29,341 bases of DNA from CAYUDP01 sp964443725 (GCA_964443725.1 CAYUDP010000009.1:1-29341), one strand, 5' to 3'; positions 14,850-22,320 are shown, counted from the first letter of the stretch. The notes: generated by a model not told the origin, from the letters alone. Translations and numbers: made by a program.

Positions 14850-15166
14850 AAGGGCCGGGACTGTCTTGCGATGACTGTCCACGGCCCGTGTCAGGACTGC
14901 CCGCCGGCTGTCCTGAAAACTTGCCCCCACTCGCGACAGCGGAGGCGATCTGTCCCGTTCGATTCGCGATGAACGGGTATTCCCCCGAATACGTGGGGGA
15001 TTTACTCTAGGATTTCTGTCTGGCGAGGCTGCATCACCAGATCGGATGGGCCTATAAAAGCGCCCCTTCAACTCTCAAAGAATAAGAGGCCTTATTTTTG
15101 GCCTTTCATTTTCATACGGTCCCTAGGTCCCGTATGACCACCGTTCACTCGAACGTTTCGGCGGTA
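14850..15166 (-). ncRNA. Candidate structured noncoding RNA (about 315 nt)
   Basis: A strong minus-strand promoter (15172-15199) and a terminator at 14852-14887 bracket a GC-rich segment dense in hairpins: CATACGG/CCGTATG, AGGCC/GGCCT (15087-15104), TCCCCC/GGGGGA (14981-15000), CCCGTTC/GAACGGG (14954-14977), TCAGGAC/GTCCTGA (14891-14916), plus a possible long-range CCCCCAC/GTGGGGG pairing. The only minus ORF here is Arg/Pro-rich with no ribosome-binding site and looks non-coding. I found no conserved core of RNase P RNA, tmRNA, SRP RNA or 6S RNA, so identity is open. Confidence 0.55.
14852..14887 (-). terminator. Terminator ending the candidate RNA
   Basis: GGGCCG/CGGCCC (14852-14857 with 14882-14887) continues into GGAC/GTCC and GTC/GAC with one bulge and one mismatch. 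Read on the minus strand it is followed by TTTCATTTTATTTATT. It also faces the end of the plus-strand CapA-like gene. Confidence 0.75.
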
Positions 15167-15171
15167 TCGGT

Positions 15172-15199
15172 ATATTATCATATCTAAAATTATTGTCAA
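15172..15199 (-). promoter_or_regulatory. Promoter TTGACA-16-TAATAT (minus strand)
   Basis: Perfect -35 TTGACA (15194-15199) and -10 TAATAT (15172-15177) with a 16-base spacer, firing into the hairpin-rich region to the left. Confidence 0.78.
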
Positions 15200-15255
15200 G
15201 GGGGTGATTGGGATACCTTGGGAGTCGGGTTCTAGGTATAGCTGATCCTTTTTAG

Positions 15256-15306
15256 GTGCCCCCAAGTCAACTTATATGTTGACTTGGGGGCACAAATTGG
15301 TAATGT
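15256..15306 (+). promoter_or_regulatory. 16-bp palindromic hairpin overlapping promoter TTGACT-16-TAATGT
   Basis: A perfect inverted repeat (15256-15271 with 15278-15293, loop TTATAT) contains TTGACT in its right arm (15279-15284). Sixteen bases further is TAATGT (15301-15306), giving a good promoter for the gene at 15341. The hairpin has no T run on either side, so it is more likely an operator or RNA element than a plain terminator. Confidence 0.6.
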
Positions 15307-15340
15307 CTTGTTAGGTTAGTTTTAAGTGGAGGGATGCGCA

Positions 15341-15634
15341 ATGACTAAGGTCAAAATTGTAAAAATGCCGGAGGATCCGGTTTGGAGGCTTATCGGCTGG
15401 GAGGCCTTAAACGGCCTCATTCTCGAGGTGGCTACGAAAGAAGAAGTGTCTGAGGTAGAAGCTAAACTGAGGCGCGTTGGGTTACATATTTTTGACGCTG
15501 GCGAATGCTTCGTGTCGAAAGCGTCCCTCATCTCTGCGCTTGGCGAGAAGCACAAGGTGCTCTCTTTTCTTACCCGCTTTTACCCTATTTCGGTGCTTCC
15601 CCTAAAGCACGGTGAATGGAAAAGGGTTAGGTAG
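15341..15634 (+). CDS. Orphan small protein (97 residues)
   Basis: ATG 15341 is preceded by GTGGAGGG at a workable distance, so the upstream in-frame GTG at 15326, which lies in the Shine-Dalgarno, is rejected. The product is soluble and basic, with an alpha/beta look (LILEVATKEEVSEVEAKLRRVG, ECFVSKASLISALGEKHKVL), no signal peptide and no recognised domain. It has its own promoter, Shine-Dalgarno and terminator and GC-richer codons, the same organisation as the orphan genes at 8805-11113. Confidence 0.75.
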   Translation: MTKVKIVKMPEDPVWRLIGWEALNGLILEVATKEEVSEVEAKLRRVGLHIFDAGECFVSKASLISALGEKHKVLSFLTRFYPISVLPLKHGEWKRVR

Positions 15635-15662
15635 AATTAGATCGTGGCCAGAAGGCCTGATG

Positions 15663-15699
15663 TTGGCGCCCTTGCGGAAGGGGGCGCCAATTTGTTTAT
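15663..15699 (+). terminator. Intrinsic terminator
   Basis: TTGGCGCCC/GGGCGCCAA (15663-15671 with 15682-15690) then TTTGTTTATATATTTTT. It also lies where the converging gene ending at 15696 stops. Confidence 0.88.
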
Positions 15700-16046
15700 A
15701 TATTTTTACCATCAAACAATCTCGGAGTTAAAGAGTTGATATCTATATCTTTAATTGTTCGTAAATTGATAGCAACAGTCTCTGATCCATCGTGCCCCTT
15801 ACCGAAAGCAAATGGTTCAACTCCACAGGTATTACAAAACTTGTGATGAATAACTTTTTTATTAAATAAATATTCGGAGATAGATTCCTCGCCTTTAATT
15901 AATTTGAAATTTTTCTTTTCGGTAAAAGAAAGTATTAAGCCCTTTACCTCGCAATGTGAACAGTTGCAAATAAGCGGACTTGATATATCCATCTCTACTT
16001 CAAACTCAATTTTGTCACAATGGCATTTTCCTATATATTTTTTCAT
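15696..16046 (-). CDS. GFA/CENP-V-type zinc protein
   Basis: The 116-residue protein matches the GFA family (PF04828): GKCHCDKIEFEVE (Cys8, Cys10), ICNCSHC (Cys27, Cys29, Cys32) and HHKFCNTCGVEPFAF (Cys pair, then the typical G(V/I)xPF). These Cys bind two zinc ions. The family was named for a glutathione-dependent formaldehyde-activating enzyme, but most members are of unproven activity. It ends where the terminator of the neighbouring plus-strand gene lies. It is AT-rich, unlike the orphan genes on both sides. Confidence 0.87.
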   Translation of the reverse strand: MKKYIGKCHCDKIEFEVEMDISSPLICNCSHCEVKGLILSFTEKKNFKLIKGEESISEYLFNKKVIHHKFCNTCGVEPFAFGKGHDGSETVAINLRTIKDIDINSLTPRLFDGKNI

Positions 16047-16062
16047 GAATATACTATATCAA

Positions 16063-16087
16063 ACGGGCCACCCTTGAGGCAGCCCGT
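16063..16087 (-). terminator. Hairpin terminator of the small secreted protein gene
   Basis: ACGGGC/GCCCGT (16063-16068 with 16082-16087), followed on the minus strand by TTGATATAG. The T tract is weak. Confidence 0.6.
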
Positions 16088-16109
16088 ATCATGCGGGGAG
16101 ATCTTTGAT

Positions 16110-16370
16110 TTATGTCTCCCGCCTTGTTCTCGAACTCCTTTTTTGATCTGTTGGTGGATATGGGATTGGGATTATTTTCCCGTGTGGGTTTGTTGGAATC
16201 GGCCGAAGTCGCCAGGGCTTTGATATTATCCCAGGATGATAGGGCCGGTGTTTTTGGGTGTTTCGGTTTGTTTCCCTTGCGAGCTTGGTTTCGCTACTTG
16301 TCTGGGTCAAAGTGGTCCCAGGGAGTAATAACAGCACCGCAAGAGTGGTAAAAAGAACGGGCCTTTTCAT
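16110..16370 (-). CDS. Small secreted Pro/Arg-rich protein
   Basis: The 86-residue minus-strand ORF starts MKRPVLFTTLAVLLLLPGTT, a good signal peptide. The mature part is basic and rich in Pro, Arg and Thr (PKPWRLRPIPTNPHG-like), apparently disordered. A promoter with 16-bp spacing lies upstream and a hairpin downstream, which supports a real gene; GGGGAAG is a mediocre Shine-Dalgarno. It is divergent from the ECF sigma gene across a palindrome. A plus-strand ORF over the same bases has no such support. Function unknown. Confidence 0.6.
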   Translation of the reverse strand: MKRPVLFTTLAVLLLLPGTTLTQTSSETKLARETNRNTQKHRPYHPGIISKPWRLRPIPTNPHGKIIPIPYPPTDQKRSSRTRRET

Positions 16371-16396
16371 TGTGGCTTCCCCATTGAAAAGTGACC

Positions 16397-16429
16397 TTAT
16401 TAATTTAGATTAAATTAATAAAAAGTAAA
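16397..16429 (-). promoter_or_regulatory. Palindrome over promoter TTTACT-16-TAAATT
   Basis: Minus-strand TTTACT (16424-16429) and TAAATT (16402-16407), 16 bases apart, drive the small secreted protein gene. A perfect palindrome, TTATTAATTTA-GAT-TAAATTAATAA (16397-16421), covers the -10 and spacer. It resembles a repressor operator and sits between two divergent genes, one of them a sigma factor. Confidence 0.5.
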
Positions 16430-16447
16430 GCTATTGAGAATGGGGGC

Positions 16448-16453
16448 TATAGT
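16448..16453 (+). promoter_or_regulatory. -10 box for the sigma/MacAB operon
   Basis: TATAGT ends 14 bases before ATG 16468; no convincing -35 is seen. An ECF sigma operon may be autoregulated, but I see no recognisable ECF-type -35. Confidence 0.4.
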
Positions 16454-16467
16454 GATATGCTCTCTAG

Positions 16468-17037
16468 ATGGATTATTCTGATAAAGAATTGATAGAGATG
16501 AGTGTAGGGGGGGACAGTGAGGCTTTTTCTAAATTACTTGATAGATATTTGCAACCAGTTTATAGCTTTGCCCTAAAAATAACGAGCAACAAAGACGATG
16601 CCGAGGATGTTGCCCAAGAAGCCTTTTTTAAGGCTTGGAGAAATCTAAAAAAGTATGACCCATCTTATAATTTTAAAAGTTGGATTTTTACTATAACTCA
16701 CAATTGTTCTATAGATTTGTTGAGAAAAAGAAGAAACTTTGTTTTCTCTGATTTTGAAATGGATGGTGGTGTAAATCCTGTGGAGGATAATTTAGTTGAT
16801 ACCGAGAAACTTCCTGATGAGGTGGCAATGTTGGCTCAAGATATAAGTAGCCTTGAATGGGCACTTAAGTCTATAAACCCCATACAAAGAGAGGTTCTTG
16901 AATTGTATTATAAGGAGGACATGACTTTTGAAGAAGTTGGAAAAATATTGTCTAAGCCCTTAAATACAGTAAAAAGCCTACATAGAAGGGCACTTTTAAA
17001 GCTAAAAGAGGTTATGTTGCACCAAAATAGCACTTAA
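16468..17037 (+). CDS. ECF-family RNA polymerase sigma factor
   Basis: The 189-residue protein has the two ECF regions: sigma-2 at about residues 22-95 (LLDRYLQPVYSFALKITSN, DAEDVAQEAFFKAWRNL, YNFKSWIFTITHNCSIDLLR) and sigma-4 at about 130-182 (ALKSINPIQREVLELYYKED, TFEEVGKILSKPLNTVKSLH). It lacks regions 1 and 3, as expected for group 4. The next gene, 24 bases later, encodes a membrane protein likely to be its anti-sigma factor, and the operon continues into a MacAB exporter, so it probably controls an envelope or toxic-compound response. Confidence 0.93.
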   Translation: MDYSDKELIEMSVGGDSEAFSKLLDRYLQPVYSFALKITSNKDDAEDVAQEAFFKAWRNLKKYDPSYNFKSWIFTITHNCSIDLLRKRRNFVFSDFEMDGGVNPVEDNLVDTEKLPDEVAMLAQDISSLEWALKSINPIQREVLELYYKEDMTFEEVGKILSKPLNTVKSLHRRALLKLKEVMLHQNST

Positions 17038-17061
17038 AACGTATATAAAGTGACGTGGAAT

Positions 17062-17457
17062 ATGAAAAAATTGGAATATCTTTTTAAAGAATATAAAGAA
17101 GTTGGGGCCCCTGAAAAACTGAGGGAGTCTATTATTTTAAGAATTGAGAAATTTGAGCGCAGGATGGCTATACTTAAAGCTTCTGTTTCTGGGGTGTTCT
17201 CTTTGGCTTTTTTGGTGGCACTTTATTCATCAATTAGTCTAACTGTTTCAGAAATGGGTACATCAGGTTTGTACCATTATGCAAATTTGTTAATTACTGA
17301 TTTTTCAGATATAGGTGCTTTTTGGAGAGAGCTATTGTTGTCTCTTGTACAGTCTTTGCCAGTATTTGCAGTTACTATTACGTTACTGTCACTTTTGGCT
17401 TTTATTATGTCTATAAGGGCGACAGTAAGATTTATTCCAGAGAGAGCAATTGTTTAG
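17062..17457 (+). CDS. Putative membrane anti-sigma factor
   Basis: ATG 17062 is preferred over GTG 17050; both are in frame. The 131-residue product has a charged cytoplasmic N-terminal segment of about 35 residues (LEYLFKEYKEVGAPEKLRES) followed by two membrane helices (about residues 40-62 and 95-118) and a short basic tail. It has no zinc-type HxxxCxxC motif of ZAS anti-sigma factors. Assignment rests on position directly after the ECF sigma gene and on this topology, so it is inference. Confidence 0.6.
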   Translation: MKKLEYLFKEYKEVGAPEKLRESIILRIEKFERRMAILKASVSGVFSLAFLVALYSSISLTVSEMGTSGLYHYANLLITDFSDIGAFWRELLLSLVQSLPVFAVTITLLSLLAFIMSIRATVRFIPERAIV

Positions 17458-17494
17458 TTTTAAAAAATTAAATAAAAATTAATTATTAAAATAT

Positions 17495-18073
17495 ATGGAA
17501 AAAATAAAAAATCTGAGCGTTGGTGAGTTGATAGGATCAGGTAAATTCAAAGTATTTTTCTTTGGACTCGTTGCATTGATTTTGGCACTTACTATATTTC
17601 AAGCGGGAGTATTTGTTGGATTGCGCAAAGCTGAGTTTTCTTATGGCTTGGGAGATAATTATTATAAGACTTTTGGTTTTGAGGGAAGAGAAAGGGGTGT
17701 AGGTCGTATGGGTATGATGGGTAGGGGTGGTATGTTTGGCGGATTTAATCAGGGCGAGTTAACAGAAGGAAACGGCGTTGCTGGAAAAATAATAAGTATA
17801 AATTTACCAGATATTGTCGTTGAGGGAGTTGATGGCGTTGAAAAGGCAGTACTACTAAATAAAGATATTTCTATAAGAGAATTTCATAACACGATACAGA
17901 GTTCTGAGTTAAAGATAGGGGACTTTGTTGTTGTGATTGGTGCTCCGAACTCTGATTCAAAAATTGAAGCTAAATTTATAAGGGTTATGCCACCCATGAT
18001 GAATGGTGGACTAGGAGTATTCGGGGCTTCCACTAACACGAGTGCAACTTTATCTTCAACTACTAAAAAATAA
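17495..18073 (+). CDS. Membrane-anchored DUF5666-like protein, Met/Gly-rich
   Basis: The 192-residue protein has a membrane helix at residues 20-42, then a Gly/Met/Arg-rich stretch (GRMGMMGRGGMFGGF), then a small beta-barrel-like region of DUF5666 type (GVAGKIISINLPDIVVEGVD, ELKIGDFVVVIGAPN). A Ser/Thr tail ends it. A smaller protein of the same build is encoded at 21812, so the pair flanks the MacAB-like genes. The Met-rich stretch could bind a soft metal such as Cu(I) or Ag(I), but that is speculation. Likely located outside the membrane, working with the exporter or its sensing. Confidence 0.75.
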   Translation: MEKIKNLSVGELIGSGKFKVFFFGLVALILALTIFQAGVFVGLRKAEFSYGLGDNYYKTFGFEGRERGVGRMGMMGRGGMFGGFNQGELTEGNGVAGKIISINLPDIVVEGVDGVEKAVLLNKDISIREFHNTIQSSELKIGDFVVVIGAPNSDSKIEAKFIRVMPPMMNGGLGVFGASTNTSATLSSTTKK

Positions 18074-18080
18074 AAATAAA

Positions 18081-19856
18081 ATGAAAAAAGTTCTTTCCTT
18101 AAAAAATATAGCTTTAATGCACAAAAAAACCAGTATATTGGTTGCTATTGTCCTTCTAATTGTTGGCTATTATTCATATAAAAGTCTGACAAGTACAGCA
18201 AGTGAAGTTCGATATGTGACGGGCAGTGTTGAAAAAGGGACAATTGTTTCTTCTATTACTGGAACTGGTCAAGTTGGGTCTGCACATCAGATAGATCTCA
18301 AGGCCAAGGGGTCGGGTGATGTTGTTTTTGTTGCAACAAATGAAGGGCAGGATGTTAAGGCGGGTACACTGTTAGTATCTCTTGATGCCACTGATGCAAG
18401 AAAAAATGTAAGAGACGCCGAAGTTAGTTTGCAAAGTGCTCAGATATCACTAGACAAACTCAAGGCTCCAGCAGACAAACTTACTATGGTCCAAGCCGAG
18501 AACGCTCTTTCTTCTGCTACCGAATCCAGACACAAGGCTTACGATGATGGTATAAATACTATCTCTGGTACATATCTTGATCTTCCATCTGTTATGTCGG
18601 GGCTTCAGGATATTGTCTATGGAACTACTGTAAGTAGAGGAGTGCAGGACAATCTATCTGCCTATGCTGATATGGTAAAGATGTTCGATGATGGAAAAAT
18701 AACTTCATATAAGACAGATGTGTCAAAGAAATACATATTAGCCAGAGCTTCTTACGATAAAAGTTTTGCTGATTACAAAGCAAGTTCCAGATTTTCTGAT
18801 GCATCTTCAACGGAGACATTGATAAATGATACGTATGATTCGGTAAAGATTATTGCTGATTCTGTGAAGAGTACAAATGATATGCTTAATTATGTTAAGG
18901 ATGTTTTGACTCAACACAACCTTAGTATCCCAAGTTATTTGACTACACATCAGAATCTACTTAATTCTTATACTTCTCAAACTAATAGCCATCTTTTGGA
19001 TTTATATAATATAAAAAGCTCAATTAGTAGTGCTAATAGAACAATAGTCGAAAAAAATGAACAATTAGATAATTTGAAAACTGGAGCTGATGCTCTTGAT
19101 CTAGAGTCTGCCGAACTTTCTGTAAAGCAAAGAGAGAATGCTTTACTTGATGCCAAGGAGACCCTTTCAAATTATTATATAGTGGCTCCGTTTGATGGAA
19201 CTGTAGCAAAGATAAAGGTGAAGAAGGCCGATTCAGTTTCTAGCGGTACTGCTGTAGCAACATTTATCACAAAACAGATGATGGCAACTATTACTCTAAA
19301 TGAAGTTGATGTTGCAAAGGTGAAAGTGGGACAGAGGGCAACAATGACATTTGATGCAATTGATGAGCTTACTATAACTGGTAAGGTGACGAGCGTTGAT
19401 ACTGTGGGGACAGTTTCTCAGGGGGTAGTCACATATACAGTTGAAATAGGACTAGATACAGATAATCAGAGAATAAAACCTGGAATGAGTGTGTCAGCTT
19501 CAATTATTACTGACGTAAAGCAGGACACTCTATTGGTTCCAAATAGTGCCGTTAAATCTTCAAATGGCTCATATTATGTTGAAATGTTTAGTACTCCACT
19601 TATTTCTACTTCATCTACTACGCCTAGTTTACAAGGGACTCCATCAAAAATAGCACCAAACAAAATAACTGTTGAGGTTGGTATATCTAATGACTCAGAT
19701 ACGGAAATAATTTCTGGAGTAAAAGAAGGTGATCAGGTTGTGACTAAAACAGTAAATCCATCTACTACAATAACTACATCTAGCCAGACGCCATCACTCT
19801 TTGGCAATATGAGGACAGGCGGAAATTCTGGTACAAGGAGTACAACATCTAGATAA
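18081..19856 (+). CDS. MacA/HlyD-type efflux adaptor protein
   Basis: ATG 18081 follows the upstream gene by seven bases; a TTG 39 bases upstream overlaps that gene and is less likely. The 591-residue protein has a membrane helix (SILVAIVLLIVGYYSY), a first lipoyl half-motif (GDVVFVATNEGQDVKAGTLL), a long coiled-coil hairpin (about residues 100-360, unusually long), the second lipoyl half (YYIVAPFDGTVAKIKVKKAD), a beta-barrel (VGQRATMTFDAI) and a membrane-proximal domain. A Thr/Ser tail follows. It should link the MacB-type permease to substrate or the wall. It is longer than typical MacA (about 370), mainly in the coiled coil. Confidence 0.9.
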   Translation: MKKVLSLKNIALMHKKTSILVAIVLLIVGYYSYKSLTSTASEVRYVTGSVEKGTIVSSITGTGQVGSAHQIDLKAKGSGDVVFVATNEGQDVKAGTLLVSLDATDARKNVRDAEVSLQSAQISLDKLKAPADKLTMVQAENALSSATESRHKAYDDGINTISGTYLDLPSVMSGLQDIVYGTTVSRGVQDNLSAYADMVKMFDDGKITSYKTDVSKKYILARASYDKSFADYKASSRFSDASSTETLINDTYDSVKIIADSVKSTNDMLNYVKDVLTQHNLSIPSYLTTHQNLLNSYTSQTNSHLLDLYNIKSSISSANRTIVEKNEQLDNLKTGADALDLESAELSVKQRENALLDAKETLSNYYIVAPFDGTVAKIKVKKADSVSSGTAVATFITKQMMATITLNEVDVAKVKVGQRATMTFDAIDELTITGKVTSVDTVGTVSQGVVTYTVEIGLDTDNQRIKPGMSVSASIITDVKQDTLLVPNSAVKSSNGSYYVEMFSTPLISTSSTTPSLQGTPSKIAPNKITVEVGISNDSDTEIISGVKEGDQVVTKTVNPSTTITTSSQTPSLFGNMRTGGNSGTRSTTSR

Positions 19857-19857
19857 A

Positions 19858-20565
19858 ATGATTGAAGTAAAAAACATTGTCAAGACATATGTAACTGGAG
19901 AAGAAGAATTCCGAGCTCTTGATGATGTGAGTTTTAAGATTGATGATGGTGAGTTTGTGGCTATTATGGGGCCATCTGGATCTGGTAAGTCTACAATGAT
20001 GCATATACTTGGAGCACTTGATACTCCGACTTCTGGAACATATTTTCTAGATGGTAAAGATGTTTCCAAAATGTCTGATGATAGTTTGGCTGACATAAGA
20101 AAGGAAAAGATAGGCTTCGTATTTCAATCTTTTAATCTTCTACCCAGAACTACAGTTCTTAGAAATGTAATGTTGCCACTTGTTTATTCAGGTGTTGGTG
20201 AAAAGGAAAGAGAAGAAAGAGCGAAAGAGGCTCTATTTGCCTCGGGGCTTGATGAAGGACATTTTAAGAATATGTCCAACCAGCTGTCTGGTGGTCAGAT
20301 CCAGAGAGTAGCTATCGCTCGAGCCTTGGTAAATGATCCCCATCTTATTTTGGCTGATGAGCCTACTGGAAATCTAGATACAAAAACAGGAGAAATTGTA
20401 CTAGGGACTTTTCAAAGGCTGAATAGTGAACTAGGTAGAACAGTAGTACTCATTACTCACGAACAAGATGTAGCGGAACACGCGGACAGAATCATTTTTA
20501 TTCGTGATGGAAAAATGGTTGAAGACAAGAAAAATCATGTAAAAAGAAAGATAAGTAGAAAATAA
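19858..20565 (+). CDS. MacB/LolD-type ABC transporter ATP-binding protein
   Basis: The 235-residue ATPase has Walker A GPSGSGKS (residues 38-45), Q-loop FVFQSFNLLPR, signature LSGGQIQRVAIARAL, Walker B LILADEP followed by TGNLD, and the switch His in VLITHEQDVAEHADR. These, with the NLLPR motif, are typical of the MacB/LolD/FtsE branch. Its start is one base after the upstream stop, and the permease follows two bases after its own stop, so the three parts are one transcription unit. Unlike E. coli MacB, the ATPase and permease are separate polypeptides. Confidence 0.95.
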   Translation: MIEVKNIVKTYVTGEEEFRALDDVSFKIDDGEFVAIMGPSGSGKSTMMHILGALDTPTSGTYFLDGKDVSKMSDDSLADIRKEKIGFVFQSFNLLPRTTVLRNVMLPLVYSGVGEKEREERAKEALFASGLDEGHFKNMSNQLSGGQIQRVAIARALVNDPHLILADEPTGNLDTKTGEIVLGTFQRLNSELGRTVVLITHEQDVAEHADRIIFIRDGKMVEDKKNHVKRKISRK

Positions 20566-20567
20566 TT

Positions 20568-21788
20568 ATGAAACCAAAAGATATTTTATTTGAGACATAT
20601 GCTTCACTTTCAGCAAACAAAGTTCGCTCGGGGCTAACTATTCTTGGAATTGTTATAGGTATTAGTTCTGTTATTGCTATGATTTCAATTGGGCAGGGGG
20701 CTCAATCTTCTATTCAATCCTCCATTCAATCTATTGGATCAAATTTGATAATAGTCATGCCGGGGGCGCAGAGAGGTCCTGGGTACCAAGTTTCAAGTGG
20801 GCGAGGTTCGGCAAAGACTCTAACGCTTGAGGATGTAGATGCCATTTCAAAGGAGGTCTCTAATGTTTCCGCGGTGTCTCCAGAGCTCTCTTCTAGATAT
20901 CAGGTGACGAGTAAAAGTAAAAATACAAATACTCAAGTTGTCGGTGTTACGCAGTATTACCCGCAGGTTAGAAATACAGAAGTTGAAAGTGGAGTTTTTA
21001 TAAATGAACAAAATATTCGCGGTTTGTCCAAGGTGGCAGTTATTGGCCCAACTACGAAGACGGATCTATTTGCTGATGAGGATGCTATCGGTAAAACTAT
21101 CCGTATTAAAAATATTGAATTCAAAATAGTTGGTGTGACTAAATCTAAAGGTGGGTCCGGTTTCAACAACCAAGATGACATAGTTTATGTACCATTATCA
21201 AGCGCCCAGAGGTATTTTTCAGGAGATTCTTATGTTGGCAATATCAGCGTTCAGGCAAAAGATGCAGAATCAATGTCCTTGGTTCAGCAGGATATAACCA
21301 CTCTTCTTTTGTCTAGGCACAATATAAAAGACTCAACGTTGGCTGATTTTAATATTATGAATCAGGCAGATATTGTGGCAACAGCCTCAAGTGTGACATC
21401 TACGTTTACGATTTTACTTGCAGCAGTTGCGGGGATATCACTTCTTGTTGGGGGTATTGGGATTATGAACATGATGCTTACGACTGTGACCGAAAGAACA
21501 AGAGAGATCGGACTTAGAAAAGCGGTTGGGGCAAAAAGTCGAGATATAAATTTACAATTTTTATCAGAGGCAGTCGCTCTCACTTTTCTAGGTGGTATTG
21601 TTGGTATCGTCTTGGGGTGCACAATTGCTTACGGGTTTAAGTATTTTGGGATTTTACAGACGACAATATCTTTCTATTCAATACTTCTTTCTTTTGGTGT
21701 ATCAACTGTTATTGGTGTGGTTTTCGGTTATTACCCTGCAAAAAGGGCTGGAAACTTAAATCCAATACAAGCATTAAGATACGAATAA
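20568..21788 (+). CDS. MacB/FtsX-type ABC transporter permease
   Basis: The 406-residue permease has the MacB layout: an N-terminal helix (KVRSGLTILGIVIGISSVIA), a large extracytoplasmic MacB_PCD domain (about residues 40-260, with VVGVTQYYPQVRNTEVESG), and three C-terminal helices of the FtsX domain (LLVGGIGIMNMMLTTVTERT, REIGLRKAVGAKSRDI, PAKRAGNLNPIQALRYE). Family members couple ATP hydrolysis in the cytoplasm to mechanical movement of the periplasmic domain. With the adaptor it would form an exporter for peptides, antibiotics or lipids; the substrate is not readable from sequence. Confidence 0.94.
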   Translation: MKPKDILFETYASLSANKVRSGLTILGIVIGISSVIAMISIGQGAQSSIQSSIQSIGSNLIIVMPGAQRGPGYQVSSGRGSAKTLTLEDVDAISKEVSNVSAVSPELSSRYQVTSKSKNTNTQVVGVTQYYPQVRNTEVESGVFINEQNIRGLSKVAVIGPTTKTDLFADEDAIGKTIRIKNIEFKIVGVTKSKGGSGFNNQDDIVYVPLSSAQRYFSGDSYVGNISVQAKDAESMSLVQQDITTLLLSRHNIKDSTLADFNIMNQADIVATASSVTSTFTILLAAVAGISLLVGGIGIMNMMLTTVTERTREIGLRKAVGAKSRDINLQFLSEAVALTFLGGIVGIVLGCTIAYGFKYFGILQTTISFYSILLSFGVSTVIGVVFGYYPAKRAGNLNPIQALRYE

Positions 21789-21811
21789 TTTATTAATTTA
21801 ATTTTATAAAT

Positions 21812-22255
21812 ATGATTAAAAATTTAAAGATGGATAAAAAAAGTGGAATGCAACTACTAGTTTTAATTATTATAGCCAGCGTGTCATTTTATGGTGGGAT
21901 GAAATATTCTAGTGGCAAATCATCACAATCTGGAAGTCAGTTTACAAATGGACAAAGAATGGGCGTGGGGGGTAGCAATACCTCGCGTGGGGGAAGAATG
22001 GGTGGAGGGTTTATTAATGGAGAGGTAATATCAAAAGATGATAAGACTATAACAATCAAATCAAGAGATGGGAGTTCAAAGATTGTTTTTTACTCTCAAA
22101 GCACTACTCTTACTAAGGGCATGCCTGTCCAAATAACAGAACTTAATACTGGGGACAGTGTGATGGTAAATGGAACTCAAAATTCTGATGGTTCAGTGAC
22201 TGCAAGTAATGTTCAGATACGACCCAAGTTGACGGCCCCTATTGGTAACAATTAA
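21812..22255 (+). CDS. Second DUF5666-like membrane-anchored protein
   Basis: The 147-residue protein has a short N-terminal membrane helix (MQLLVLIIIASVSFYGGMKY), a Gly/Arg/Met-rich spacer (RGGRMGGGFINGEV) and a compact beta-barrel region (INGEVISKDDKTITIKSRD, ELNTGDSVMVNGTQNSDGSV, NVQIRP), the DUF5666-type core. It is the last gene of the sigma/MacAB operon and echoes the first DUF5666-like protein. Position suggests an accessory of the exporter or a sensor. Confidence 0.75.
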   Translation: MIKNLKMDKKSGMQLLVLIIIASVSFYGGMKYSSGKSSQSGSQFTNGQRMGVGGSNTSRGGRMGGGFINGEVISKDDKTITIKSRDGSSKIVFYSQSTTLTKGMPVQITELNTGDSVMVNGTQNSDGSVTASNVQIRPKLTAPIGNN

Positions 22256-22272
22256 TTTTTTATAAATAAAAA

Positions 22273-22320
22273 GCAGATACCGCGAAGTTCCTAGTAGGAT
22301 ATTCTGCAGTTTTGTTTTTT
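22273..22320 (+). terminator. Probable terminator of the sigma/MacAB operon
   Basis: GCAGA/TCTGC (22273-22277 with 22303-22307) plus inner CC/GG pairs, then TTTTGTTTTTT. The stem is interrupted but the T tract is good. Confidence 0.6.

Noticed and set aside
14860..14895. Resemblance of plus-strand GATGACTGTCCACG to the 3' part of bacterial RNase P RNA
   Set aside because: The expected neighbouring conserved elements (GAGGAAAGTCC core, ACAGAA) are absent on that strand, and the promoter/terminator pair points to the minus strand.
14805..15071. Minus-strand ORF of 88 codons in the hairpin-rich region
   Set aside because: Arg/Pro/Ser-rich with no domain, TTG start and no Shine-Dalgarno; the segment is better explained as structured RNA ending in a terminator.
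16112..16351. Plus-strand ORF opposite the small secreted protein gene
   Set aside because: No ribosome-binding site or promoter; the minus-strand frame has a signal peptide, promoter and terminator.
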